Shown: piece by piece, positions 23,444 to 35,684 of the stretch
Layout: every line of letters begins with the position of its first letter
Position numbering within the stretch: the stretch's first letter is position 1
From: Cladorrhinum sp. PSN259
Taxonomy: Eukaryota; Ascomycota; Sordariomycetes; Sordariales; Podosporaceae
Direction: 5' to 3'
NCBI GenBank assembly: GCA_033725935.1
Contig: MU867112.1
Location: 1 to 64,000 of the forward strand
Length of the DNA stretch: 64,000 nucleotides
The notes under the pieces: model-generated
The model's input: the letters and a program-made list of their open reading frames with translations, nothing else
What the model was told of the DNA's origin: nothing
Database searches by the model: none
Translations under genes and position numbers: made by a program

Positions 23444-26400
23444 CTTGAATTGCGCTTATCTTGATTCACAGAAAACGGAAGGAGGCCGGACCGAGTGAAG
23501 GAAAATAGAAGGTATCAATCACCACGTCGCTGTCTGTTGTTGAAGGACGTGTGGGGTCTTTAACCCTGTCTGGTTCTAGTTCTGGCCAGTGGCTTGGCTG
23601 GGATTTGCGTTAAGCTTTGAAAAACCCCATGGGGCGTGGGGGCAACTGGAACCTGGAACCTCTCCACACTGGCGGGGCGCCATCAGAAAAAGCTCGGATG
23701 ATGGCGGAACAGGAAAGAACAAGGGCATATCTTTTTTCGCGGGGTAAAAAACCACCTCATCACCTCCTCCAGACGCGCAATCCGACAACAATACGGCAAT
23801 CGTCGAAAAAAGGATTATTATTAGTACCACGTGTGGCTCTCCCCCTTTCTTCCGAATATTTATTGGTTTTCAAAGTATTGAAAAAACCTGATTCTCTGAC
23901 CACCGAGACCTCCATTGAACCGCTTGGCCCATTTATTTATTTTCAGGGCAAAACACGAGTTGATCCCACGAGGATGCCATTGCTCGGATGCGGTTTCGCA
24001 CCCAGGTTCTGAGGGGTTGCATCGTACCAAAGCCGGACAGCTTGGGGTATCTTGGGGACCCCCACCTTCCAAACAACATGCTCACTTTCTCACACCTTGG
24101 GGATGCTATTTTGGCATCACCTTATCATCACGGTGTACGGGGAACAGGGCCAACCTGGAAAGGGGGGAGATGATCAGCTTCCGGCCGAGTCCCCGATCGC
24201 GTTAGCGAACCCTCGGGAATCTTGGGGATGGTGCAATTTGTGGGGGATGACGACCTGGTCCTTGTTGCGCAACAGGAGCCACGTTCTGAAAAGGACGTCC
24301 CGTCTTCCATGTGCTCCTCCCGTCTTTTGTTCAGCTCGGAACTTCGAGACCAAAAGTACCTGCCTGTGATCTGAAAACCGTGGGTATTGCATCAGTTCCC
24401 GTCTCCCACCGAAGTTGCGGTGAAGGGAGAAGGTATCCCACCACCACCGCAAGCCCGCCTTGATTCTGCGGCGTCCTTTAAGCCGGCCGTTTTTCACCCG
24501 AACCGCGAGCTGCGAGCTTCTGGCTAGAACTGTTTCCTCTCTGACTTGCCCCTTCTTTGTAGCCGGAGTCGTATCTTCACCCCGGATTTCTTCAAGGTGT
24601 TTCGAGTCAACCACCCACCAATTTCACTGGAATCGGCTGTCTGCCAGTCACAGGACACTGGCAACCACTCTTGTATGTATTTGTGTCAATGTTACACACC
24701 TGAGTAACTCCGGTCCTACACCTTTCCCCCACCTAAACACCTTTAGTACCTACCAACAGACCATTTGCTCACCTCTTCCCATGACCAGTCCGGTTCCTCC
24801 CACGGGTGATGTCGTAATAGCTCCTTGTAGGTTGTGGTGCACTATTTTTTTTTTTACTAGCATCGAAAACCCCACGATTTCGAGCGGCATTCCCGTTCGT
24901 GGCTTAGGCAATTTTAAACGGCTCGGCGGAAGCGCCGGCGGGCACAGCTAACTTTCTTTTGTCTTGACAAAAAGAAAAAAAAAAACAGGTTTTGCTCCTT
25001 CTTTCTTTTCTGCCTCGCGGTGCTTGCCTGTTCAAAAAAGGAGAGGAAAACGGTTTATTGTATAGATCAGACAGTGAGTGAGCGGGCAGCAAGGAGGATG
25101 AAGGAGTATCTGCCAGCGGGCTGACGTGATACCGCCTTCGTTGTCACCATTTTTTGGGTTTTACCAACGATGCATTGCTTTTCTTCTCTTTCCTGATTGA
25201 CAGGGCTTGTTACAGCTTACGCCATTCGGTAATGTCTGAACATTCGGAGGGAAGCCTGAGGGAGGGCGAAGGCTGAGCCAACAGCCATACTCGCCACACA
25301 CACACGCACACACACACTAACGAAGTGCAGCAGTGTCTATGTAGGATGTAATAGGCAGCATTGTTTGGAGAACAGATGGAAAAAGAAATGATGCAGATGA
25401 TATTCGACATCTCACGCCCTTTTTGAGAGAGCCTCGCTCATCAAGGTTCTCCATATTCCCAAAGTTACCGGTTTAATCGAGAGAAACGGTACACCACTAA
25501 ACCAATTCGGGTAATAAATTATCCCAACCAACCAAACGGAAATCGCGAAATGGGGCAGTTTTAGGAACTCGGGATAGGATGGGGAAGGGAGGGGGAGGGA
25601 CGCGGAGGAGGGGCGGGGTGTGTGTGTGTGTGTGTTTTTTGTGGCTTGTTTTGACACCAACCACACCACACTGGCCTGGCACACACCACACACAACTTTT
25701 TCCACGCCGCGTCCGCTTTTCCATGTTATGTGGCATGGTTTGTTTCGAGATGGGGAGACAAGGGGGATCGATCGATCTTGGATGGATGTGCAAAACGAGC
25801 AAAATAAAATAAATTTATTATTCGCTCAGAAGTTTTGCCCTCATTTATTATTATTCGTGGAATTTCAGGAAGGAAAACAACACTACCTAAACCTTGTATA
25901 ATAATAAAAAAAACCTCCAATCCAGACCTTTTTTTTTTTTTTTTTAATGCTTGCCTGAACTCCCTTTTTCAATGGTACAGAGAGTTAGTTATGTACAGTA
26001 AGTACATGCAACCCTTCTGCATGGGAGTTGTACCGCTGTCAGACTCTCTCTCTCTCTTTCTCTCTTCGAGTCCACTCAGGTCCACTGCTCACTGCTCACT
26101 GCTCACTCCGAAAAGTAATCATAAAACTTACGGTATTAATATAATACATACCGCAGTGTCTCTCAAGTCCGATAACATCAAGAACGGTTTTTTTTTCTTT
26201 TTTTTTTTTTTCTTACAAGTTTCAAAACGCCGCACTGTTGGGTCTGGAGAAAGGGAAAAAAAAAACCCCCAAAAAAACCACTTTTTCCCATTCTTTTCTG
26301 CTCGTAAAAAAAGTAAATTACTTTCCGGTGGTTACTTGCTTGCTTGCTTGCTGCTACTGCAACCATGACGAAAAGAAACCAAAAAAAGGGGAACCAACAA

Positions 26401-26511
26401 TAAATACAAACCACCAAAAAAAAAAAGTCGGAAATACTGTCCGGCAAAGACGTAAAGAAATATGGATATTATATGAAATATCTAGAAGCGAGGGGACCTG
26501 GACACTTGCGT

Positions 26512-26536
26512 AGAGAGAGAGAGAGAGAGAGAGAGG
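26512..26536. repeat. (AG)n microsatellite
   Basis: About twelve AG units in the presumed downstream flank of cre-1. Confidence 0.92.
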
Positions 26537-27590
26537 TAACCGACCCCCTCTATCAAGGTATGTATGTCCAACGGCAAAAAGCGAAAAGGTCTGGTAACAC
26601 TATGGCTATGCTTTGCTGTGTGAACAACTGAGTTAGTTTTTCGCTCTTTGTTTCTTTTTTCTTTCCGCTGTATAAAAACGAAGAGAACAAAATGTGGGGG
26701 CTGCACAAACACACTTATCACACTGGGCTTTTCACAAGTCGAGGACCCAGCTCAAAGTAAATCTCACACCGACTTGAAAAACAAAAATGTTCAAGGACCG
26801 ATTTTTGGGGGAAATCAAGCACACGTCTTTCGGGGTGTGTATATTTAACTGATTATTATCCCAAGAACTAACCATAACTGCTTCAAGGCCTAATGATTTG
26901 TATAAGATCGCGAAAAAAAGAAATGTTCCACCGTCCGCCCAAGAGAAAATTTGTTACATGGTATACCCATTTCTGTGGTTGCCTTATATTTTGTGAAAAG
27001 AAAACCCTGACTCCATCTACTGTAACAACAATATCGTGCGCTTTTGGTTTAACTCACCACCCAACAAACGCCGTAATAGTTGACCGCATCGTCTCGTCCA
27101 AAAAGATTAATCGCTGGAGTTCCTGAACGAAGAAGAAAACCGGTGTTGACTTTGATTCGCGGCCCTTCATGAGAGGCAGAGAGAGGTGAGAGAATAAAAA
27201 GTAAGGAAACATGAAGTCTATCCCGCCCAACAACAAAAAGGAAGTGGTGATGTCTATGATCCGCCCAAAAGAAAAAAATGAAAAAAATGAAAAAATGAAA
27301 TATAAAACGTATGAAGCAAAAAGGCTATGTCCAGTTTCCACCACTGTAAACCAATCCGAATTGTTCTTGGTCGCTATTAATGATTTCCGTGCGCCTTCAC
27401 CGCCCGCCTTTGAAATTCCGTTCCAACCTTTCCACCCGTCCCATCCAAAAAAACAGAAGACCACCGAAAGGGAAATAAACAAACGCCAAAGTAGTGTATC
27501 CTCTATGATTTCCCGGCTTTGTCATCATGTCGTGTCGTCAGAGGCTGTAAACTTTTGCAAGCTGTAAAAAGGAGAATTGGCACTGCAGTT

Positions 27591-28844
27591 CTAGAGACGG
27601 TCATACAGATCGGGTCCGGCGATGCTGTTGGCCGACGAGTTTCTGCCGCTTCCGAGATAACCGTCACTAGGGCCCAGAAGATCCTGCACGTTCACCTTCG
27701 GTACTGGGAGTTTTCTTTGGGCGCCGTCTTGACGGCTAATGATATCACTGAGAGAGATGCCGTTGCTGCGGGAGCTTGGTGGAGGTGGCGGGTTGAGCGA
27801 GAACTGTTGGCCCTCAGGTTGCGGCTCTAATGGAGCAAGCGCGGGCGTGTGATGCAGAGAGAGATTGCGGAACGGCGGCAGCTCGTACCCGCCACTGATG
27901 GGCCGGAGACGCGGCGAATGTGCTGGTGTGGCAAGCGGCGTGTGGTCAGGTGTTGGCGACAGAGAGTTGGACGAAAAGGTGGGGGACGAAGGTGCTGTCG
28001 AGTTGGGCGAGTTAGGTCTCGATCTCTTTGCGTTCCTGTAATATTGTCCGTAATGGTCGTCGTGATCGTCATTTGCGTGGGACCGCGAGATGTGGTACGC
28101 GTGAAGGCCAGGTCCAGGCCCAGGCATGCTGCTGCGCGATGACGGGGTGTTGAAGAAGCTAACATGTGGCCGCGCCTGGAGGAACTGCTGATGGTGCAAG
28201 TTCTCTCTCTCTACCTCCCTTGCAGCTCTAGCAAGAATCTGCATATCGGGGCCGCTTTGGCTGCCGAGGGCACTGCGGTTGTAAGGGAGCGCAGACGAAG
28301 GAGGTGGAGGAAATGCGTAGCTGTTGTAGTGAGGGGGGGAGACATTGGGAGACGACAAAGCCGTAGGGGGAGCCGAGCGGATGGCCTTGGGCTGGGGCGG
28401 AGGAGGCATTCCATCGGGCTGCAGTCTGTGGATCATGGCTGTAGCGTGGCCAGAGTGATGGTGTCCCTTATTCCCTCTCCTCGAGTTCGGGTTGTTGTGT
28501 ATCCTGGAGTGACGGGTGAGCTCGTCGGATCGCGAGAATCGCTTGCTGCACCCGGCGAAGTGGCAGGCATGAGGCTTCTCGCCGGTGTGCGTCCGGATGT
28601 GACGGGTCTGGTGCTCCAGGCGGTGGAAGGCCTTTTCGCACATGGTGCACTTGTAAGGGCGCGGCAGCTCGTTTGAGCCCTCAGCAGGCTGGGCACCTGT
28701 GGGTAGTGGCCCATTCGGGCGCAAGAGTCCAACGGCAGCCATCTCGACGTCGCTCGCAGGCGATTGTTGTTGAGGTGATCTCTCGTTCGAAACCTCTGGG
28801 TTTAGTAGACTGGCAAAGTCCACTGCGGATTGTGTTCGTTGCAT
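27591..28844 (-). CDS. cre-1: Carbon catabolite repressor CRE-1/CreA, C2H2 zinc finger
   Basis: A single-exon gene of 417 residues, the usual CreA length. The start MQRTQSAVDFASLLNPE matches the family N-terminus. Two C2H2 fingers lie at residues 66-86 (C-X2-C-X12-H-X3-H, FHRLEHQTRHIRTH) and 94-116 (C-X4-C-X12-H-X3-H, FSRSDELTRHSRIH), joined by TGEKPHAC and followed by the basic NNPNSRRGNKG. The middle is Pro/Ser/His-rich. The C-terminal conserved repressor region reads ISLSDIISRQDG then RKLPVPKVNVQDLLGP. CreA proteins bind SYGGRG sites and repress genes for alternative carbon use, including plant cell-wall hydrolases, when glucose is present. The first finger carries CTMC where related proteins usually have CPLC, a conservative change at non-zinc positions; nothing else is unusual. 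Long gene-free flanks lie on both sides, leaving room for a long leader and complex regulation. Confidence 0.97.
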   Translation of the reverse strand: MQRTQSAVDFASLLNPEVSNERSPQQQSPASDVEMAAVGLLRPNGPLPTGAQPAEGSNELPRPYKCTMCEKAFHRLEHQTRHIRTHTGEKPHACHFAGCSKRFSRSDELTRHSRIHNNPNSRRGNKGHHHSGHATAMIHRLQPDGMPPPPQPKAIRSAPPTALSSPNVSPPHYNSYAFPPPPSSALPYNRSALGSQSGPDMQILARAAREVERENLHHQQFLQARPHVSFFNTPSSRSSMPGPGPGLHAYHISRSHANDDHDDHYGQYYRNAKRSRPNSPNSTAPSSPTFSSNSLSPTPDHTPLATPAHSPRLRPISGGYELPPFRNLSLHHTPALAPLEPQPEGQQFSLNPPPPPSSRSNGISLSDIISRQDGAQRKLPVPKVNVQDLLGPSDGYLGSGRNSSANSIAGPDLYDRL

Positions 28845-31800
28845 GTGATCGGCCTCTCCACAACTGTTGGAGAAACCCTAGTGCTCCCTACTCGGATTTG
28901 TAGTGTTTCCTGTTGTCTTCCAATCGAGCTGCACAAAATGCATGCAGCCGACCAAAATAAATTCGAGAAATTTTGTTGTTCTCAATAGAAAACCTCTGCC
29001 CGGTTTCCTTTTAGTGTGTTATTTTTTCTTTCGTCGTAAGGTTGACACCAGGTGGGAAGCGGACCGTTGAGCTGAAGTTAAGTTAAGTTTCGATGGTGTA
29101 TGGGTTGACGGTTCGGGACTGGGGATACGGGGGTAGTAAGTCTGGGGATGCGGGCATAAGTTGGTTGTTGGGGAAAGCTTTAATGTAGCATGGGGGAACT
29201 TGAAGTAACAAGCAAAAACACTCAGAGCCTGTTTTGGGGGGCGGAAGCCGTGCTGGTTTTAAATGGCGGGTGGGCGGGCTGACAACTGGGGCGTGCCAGA
29301 CATGTGGGGTGGACACAACGGGGGTACGTTCGGTAAGGTAGCGACTCAGCGAGGAGAGACAGGGAAGGAGCGCCTGAATGCCAGGGGGGCACTCGGGGAA
29401 AAAGAAACCAAAAAAAAAAAAAAAAAGGAATTGTCATCGGTACCTAGCCCAAAAGGTGCATGAGGTACCCTTAGCTCAGCTGGGTGTGGTGTGTGTGTGG
29501 TACGTTACGAATGAAATACACCTCCCCCGTATCCTTTTTTTTTTCTGTGCATTCTCGATTGAGTCGATTCTGCATCTCCCATGCCGCACTGCACCGCACA
29601 CCATCTCATCAGAGCCTGCAGCCGCCCCCCTCCATCTCCGTCGAGGCGGCTCGTCCAATTTTGTAATTTGCATCGGTGTACGACTGGACCTGAATTGTTG
29701 ATGCGGTGGGTAATTTATTGCAAATTTACAGTGCAGCCCTCCCCCAGGCGACCAAGGGGGTCTGGGGCCTTACCCGGGGCAATCCTCCGTGAAAGGGGTC
29801 CGCCGGGGGCACAGGCTGGGGCGGGGAAAGAGGAAGGCACCAAAAAAAGCCAAGCGTGGGGTGTTGTGATAGCGATCACCTCAGGCGGACGCCAAAAGAC
29901 ACAAGCATGCACTACCGGCGGGACTTGGTGGGCAACAGAGACACAATTTCCAAGTTGTGCAATACACCATCTCCGCAGCCTGAAGATTGTGATGACAGAG
30001 GAAGCCGATGATGTGATGCAAATTCTCACCCCGAAGAAGAAGGAAAAAGACGTGCATTACACCGCTCACCGATCTGTAATTCTGAGCAAATTTTTTGGCG
30101 GGGGTTTTTTTTTTTTTTTTTTTTTTCTTGTCTTGGAATTCCTGTTTTGTTTGTAATCTTACTCAACTCTTTTGTCGTTATCCACCTTGGTTGGCGCAGA
30201 TGATCGAACCATATTTTCATATTTATCTTGGATTCTTTTACCTCTTACAAAATCAGAGACCAAGCCAAGATTCACTTCCAAACTCGGATGGTTATGAGGT
30301 TATCTTTTCCCCAGAAACGCCCGCACAAGCCGAGAAAAGCAGACTGCAAGAAAGGGGGGGGGGGCGGTGTGTTTGGTGGCTGAGCACTTTTTGATAGCCC
30401 GTTGCGGTACGCGGCATCTGATGCGCCCCGGAGTTTCCCTCTTGTTCTTTTCTTGATAACCCAACCGACTTCTCCCGTAAGCTTCATATATAAGAGATCT
30501 GAGATATATGGATGAGACGGCGACAGCCAAGGCGATAAAATGCTGGACTCTCCCCGGCTGTCAAAAGAGTCGTCGTTGGCACCAACCGATTCCGGGGAGA
30601 CGCACTAACCGTCGCACATCTGGGGAAAAAGGTACCTGTACTGGCATGGATGCCATTGTGCCCAAAAGCCGTCAAGTGTTTCCGGTGTGCGGTCCTACGG
30701 ATGCCATGACCAACAAGCCGAACTTCACCTTGGCTCAGCGCGGCACACCGTGCAAAAAGGATCAATCCCGTCATGTCCCCTGTCGACCCGGCTCTCAACT
30801 CGCACAAGACACTTTGTTGTTCCCACGGTTCTTTCCTCGGCCGTATCTCATCGCGCCAGCACGGAGGACACCACGCGGAGCAGGAACACGCCAGAGCCAT
30901 CGGGACGGAGCCGGGACGAGGGTGCATTTGCATCATGGGTCTCCAACTGACTTTATGGATTACTGGCAGCCTGGTTTCTGATAGGACAGACAGGGAAACG
31001 TGGGACGTGTGCGCAGCAATCTCGGGGGTGGCGCCAACAGAGATAAGGTAAAAAGTCAAAGACGCAATGGGTGCGGATTGTTACCAATTCCTGCCGAAAT
31101 GTGGGGAGGGTCTTGGTGACAGACAGGACAGGCTCGGCTGACGAGTTTCTCACCATCTTTCCTGTGATCCGGCCCTGCTTTATTTTCCCAACCCTAGTGT
31201 TACTGTAGTACGCGTCCAGCAAACACAGCAACGCAAGCCTCGTATCCGCGCCATGTGCAGTGTTTTGAGGACTAAAAATTAACCTCCTTGCAGGATGTGC
31301 TGCGGCACTTGCGACGGCGGTTGGAACGACAGGCCCAACGCCGCGCAGCGCTGTCTGAAAGACAGAAGACGGGAGTTTGGGGGAAGAAACCCCTTGGTCA
31401 GGGGTCTCGACCATCCTAACGTCACTCAAAATCCGGGGTACCTACGGATACGGTACTAATTAATCTCCCCCAGAGATAAGCGCACCACTTCCCTTGCCTT
31501 CTCCATGGGGAAGCCGCGGGTATGAGGCCGAAGAAGCCGAATTTCTTTTTTCGCCCTCTCCTCTCCTCGTGTGATAGGGGGAAGCATCAAACCATCCATC
31601 ATACCAGTGCCATCAAACTCCGCAGGGGCTTTCGCTCCAGATATCTCGATTCTATGGTGCAAAGCCTCCTGGCGTGACGGCCTCAGACGACATTCGGATG
31701 CGTGTTGTCGCTTAACCCACATTTCCCCAAGATCCCCGCGTGGGGGTTTGGGTTGCACGTTCCAAACACAGGGCTTTATCACCATCCCATTCAGGCACCG

Positions 31801-34604
31801 GATCCCACCTCGTTACAGCTCCTGGGCAAAAGCTGGGTTGGACGCGGCACGTTTAGAGGATGACCTGCTTGGGATATCCGGTACCCGGACCTCATGACCC
31901 CTCCATCATCTCCATCCACATTTCCATCTGTCGTTGATGCCTTCAAGGTTCCCGCCTTTGATTTCCCTTGTGACATCAGCGGTTGAGGGGCTGGCTGATC
32001 GACACAGTGTCACAAATTAACAATCAGCCCAGCGATGCATGTGTCTCTACTAACCCAAAGGGGCAACTGGCATTCTTGGTCACCTTGGCCCTCAAGGTGC
32101 TTCCCAAATCCCCTGTTTTACACTAGAAAAGAAAAGCGAAAATGAGCTCAACAGCCTCTACAATAGAATGGCAGGGGTTGACCGTTTTCAATTTCTCTTA
32201 ACCCTCTGCCACGGAACATGCCGCCCACTCAGGAGAACACATTGAAAAACAGCAGAGCTCCGGAACCGGGCCGACCAGCTTTGGTGTCAGGATCTCATCT
32301 GCTCACACATCCGACTTCCATTCTAGGTTGATGATGCGCATTCAAAGATGAGACAGGAAGGAGGAGTGTCATGTCTACGTGAGACAGCAGAGCTTCTTCT
32401 CTACTTGTTCCCCAGGCTTTCAAGCAGGCGACCGTTGCTCTGGGACGGGGCTTTCCGGATTCTGGGGAACCGGTGCGAGGGCGCAGGGCGCAGTCTGGGG
32501 TTGACAGTTCCCTAGAAGCGCGGAGGAACACGGAGAGCCAAGTGAGTCGTTCGGGAACAAGGAAACTGGAAGTATCGATAAGTTCAATGTTGCAGGCTTG
32601 CACCTAGCATCTCCGGTGCTCCAGCCCATGTTTTTCTTCTTCTCTTGCTCCTCTTCATCACCGCCCACCCGACGACGGTGAAGACAGCTGTTCTGCCCCT
32701 TCTCCAGCCTTCGGTCCGTCTTATCGACGATCGTACAGGTATTCAGCGTTTACAGCGGCTCAGGATTTTCAAGTTCTGGAGAGGAGCCGAGCCAGGATCC
32801 GAAAGCGCGAGCTGGGGAGAAAGACCGAAAAGGCTACCTATTGGCCTTGTTGCGAGTCATTAATAACGCCGGTTCCAGATCACGGATTGTGCCGTTTTGA
32901 TCCACAGAAAGACCGAGGAATCCGCATTGTGTGAGTCGAAAAAAACTTGAGAGAAAAAAACCTTTCACCAGTTTCGAAAGCTGGTTGCGGGATTGCGGAT
33001 TCGAAATTTTTGACAGGCAGCTCCATCTTTTCCATGGTCGCTTCTCTTGCAGTTTGCAGTGCTTCTCTTGCAGCAGCTGCTGCGTCGTCCCGGATTCCTG
33101 AATGGGCGGCACTCATGCAACGGAGATCGATCGCCCTCAAATTACCCGGCGGCTCCGCTACGAGCGTTTTCCCTAGCTTCCAAACTTGGTGAGCTCGGGT
33201 TTGGACGAGTGGCAGCATAATACAGAACTGCTATCAGTGGGGGGCACTTGCATGTTGGGGCTAGTGAGTATTGCAGCGCTACGGTAGGCAATGCGGAGAT
33301 GCAATAGGGCAGCCTTTTCTGCGGCCAAACCATTCTCCTGGGGCGAACCTCCACATTGCGAAGGAGCCGAACATTTCCGATGCAGACCGTTGGCATGTTG
33401 TTATCAAACGTCGGCCGGCTTATCAGAAGCCAGAATCGGGTATTTTTGGAGAGCTCCCTTGCTGGCCTGCGGCAGCTGGACATCCGTTTTTTTTTAAACT
33501 CGTCCAACAATGTCCCAGTTGAAACTGAAACCCCCACGCAAGGCTTGATGATTGATCAGGCTCATATCCGGGCTGTCAAAAATACCGATCGGACGATTGT
33601 GCATGATCTTGATCGCATTCGCCAAGAGTTAGGTATCCTTCTTCAGTATACGGACTACGGAAATCGTCAGATCCCACTATCCCACCGACTCCGATTGTCC
33701 CTCGGATCACATGGGAGGAAGAAGAAAATTATCGTCGACTGGGCACAAGGTAGATGAGAATCGCTCATAATCTCCGCTATCCCGCAATCCCGCTACCAAC
33801 CCCACGATGGTGTAGCTGTCACAATGCGCGGATTTTGTTGAGCCTCCTCTAGCACCTTTCATCCCACGTGCGGAGAAGCGTGGAGGGCACTGGTCCAGAA
33901 GACAGTTCGGTGGGATGTGGAGGGTTCAAGAGATTTGTTAAGTGGGATGACAGAACCCCAATGCCGAACGAGGATGTCCCTTGAAGTGAATCCTAGAGAT
34001 TTCGATCTCGGCAGAAATTTCTCTTATCCGCTATTTCCGAGCCGAAAAATGGCCGAGCGGTCACAACAGCAGCAAAAGCTCTCTCTGTTCCCCCACACTT
34101 CAATCGGTCCTCGGCAAGGGACCGCATCGCAAATCCGGGGTCGACAACGTTTCTAAGGAAAAAAGGAGCCAAGAAGGCCAACATCATATTGACGTCCCCT
34201 CTTATTTATGTTTTTGCAAGGGGAATATTTGCATGTGAAGTGAGAAGAGAGCAGCACTGACCCCTGCCGTTTTGGTAACGGTGGTGAAATAAACTGCTCG
34301 TGAAATACTCCAGTGGTTCTGGAAGCTTGGAAACTTGACTGCGAGTGATGATATATATATGCACAAGAGCAACAACATGATGCAATGCATTGCATGTTTT
34401 CCGGATCGATTGTTTATCAATTTCCTATTGTTGAAATGGAATGACATCATTTGGAGAACTCAAGGGAGCAACAGCATTCCACTTCGAGAGGAAACTCATG
34501 TTTGGAGAAAAGCATGTGAAAATGCCTTCAGCTTTGAGAAAATCTTGGAGGAGCCCTACTGACTCGGAGCGAATTTGAGGAAAGCTAATTCAACAAGTAC
34601 ACAG
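28845..34604. other. Gene-free region upstream of cre-1
   Basis: A 5.8 kb stretch that should contain the cre-1 promoter and leader (minus strand) and, at its right end, the 5' flank of tRNA-Phe. It holds A- or T-homopolymers near 29410-29427 and 30103-30126, and a 16-bp perfect palindrome ATGCAATGCATTGCAT at 34380-34395. A TATATAAG at 30486-30493 lies just before an ATG-started 157-codon frame at 30508, but that frame has no domain and is overlapped by longer antisense frames. I see no supported gene. Confidence 0.55.
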
Positions 34605-34695
34605 GCGGGTTTAGCTCAGTTGGGAGAGCGTCAGACTGAAGCTTCACTTCAATCAATTAATCTGAAGGTCGTGTGTTCGATCCACACAAACCGCA
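34605..34695 (+). tRNA. tRNA-Phe (GAA) with 18-nt intron
   Basis: The gene begins GCGGGTTTAGCTCAGTTGGG (A box inside) and ends with the T arm GTGTGTTCGATCCACAC (B box) and AAACCGCA. The anticodon stem TCAGA/TCTGA closes the loop CTGAAG-A with anticodon GAA. An 18-nt intron after position 37 starts CTTCACTTCA and can pair with the anticodon region, as known for tRNA-Phe introns. The acceptor stem has one mismatch (G5 opposite A68). A TTTT terminator lies at 34701-34704. Confidence 0.97.
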
Positions 34696-35684
34696 TTCTC
34701 TTTTGCCGATTTCTCAATCTCAAGATGGAGGGTTTCAAATGAAACTCAACCTTTCGAGGTCGGTCGGCTTCGTTTTTGCATCATTCATCGTCTTCACAAC
34801 TTTCAAGTAATACGAGTCTTGATCATCACTGGGCGATAGTGCATATTTCTTTTTAATTTTCCAGTTTCCATATTCTGATATTGATCAACATCCTATGGAC
34901 ATCATCCTTTTCCACTTGGTCAAACTCCCTTGGCACTTCCGGATATTCTAAACGAAACGAGAAAAAAAGAAGATAAAACCCCGTTCGCTTATCGGAACCA
35001 ATTTTCATCCACGGCGATACATCAAATTTTTTTTTTTGACAGTTTCCAAGATGTATCTTTGACTCTACTCTGAATACTGACTACCAAAAGGGGACTCTCC
35101 CACCGCCCCGACGTCCAAAACGCACGAGCCTAAGGGGGAAAAAACCCCGTGGGGCAATGCCACGCAGTTGATCGGGCCGTTTCCCCGCGCCAACGACAAT
35201 CGTCAAACGAACCGGAACTGAGGAACAAGCCAAAGCGTTCAACGCCACAATAAACCAAATCGAACGAGAAAGGGGACTCGAGCAAATCTCACTCCGACGA
35301 ATTGGCCGAGCAAAGTGAAATTTATTTTTCCGACACGATACCACGCACACTTCACACACTTCACACTTTCACCCCTGCGTTAGTGCTATAATTGTTTGTA
35401 TATAACCAAACGAGAGTAAAAGATCGCGGGGGTACGTACCTGTATCGAGATCGGTGATCGGTGATCGGGGATTTTTTACTACGGTACCAGGTTTTCCCAG
35501 TGTACAACTCGATAACCACTTTTTTTTTCCTTGGCGTGGGGATTCTTCCTTGAACATTAGAGGTACGGATATACGGTTACTTTACCTGCCATAGTAACCT
35601 GGGTTGCAACAGAGTATCCACCCCACTCACTGACTCAAACTCACGCCTTTCACACTTCGCTTCAACTTGGATGAGATAAAAACG
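34696..35684. other. Intergenic region upstream of the Rad51 paralogue
   Basis: About 1 kb with the tRNA-Phe terminator at its left end and the presumed promoter and leader of the recombination gene at its right. T-runs occur at 35028-35037 and 35520-35528. I see no gene. Confidence 0.5.

Larger units (their letters stand above)
20844..27590. other. Gene-free region downstream of cre-1
   Basis: A 6.7 kb stretch between tRNA-His and the end of cre-1; the right part must include the cre-1 3' UTR. It holds a hairpin near 23380-23443, CA/GT runs near 25297-25320 and 25618-25635, a TTGC tetramer run at 26337-26352, and an AG run at 26512-26536. T- and A-homopolymers are common from 24.9 kb on. 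Frames of up to 177 codons occur but overlap on both strands and match no family I know. I see no RNA gene. Confidence 0.55.

Noticed and set aside
29581..30156. Plus-strand frame of 191 codons upstream of cre-1
   Set aside because: It runs through a T homopolymer, starts without context and overlaps antisense frames; more likely cre-1 promoter or leader DNA.
30484..31059. Overlapping frames of 157 (plus) and 191 (minus) codons near a TATA-like site
   Set aside because: Neither has a domain; the TATA-like site lies only about 15-20 nt from the plus-strand ATG, too close for normal initiation.
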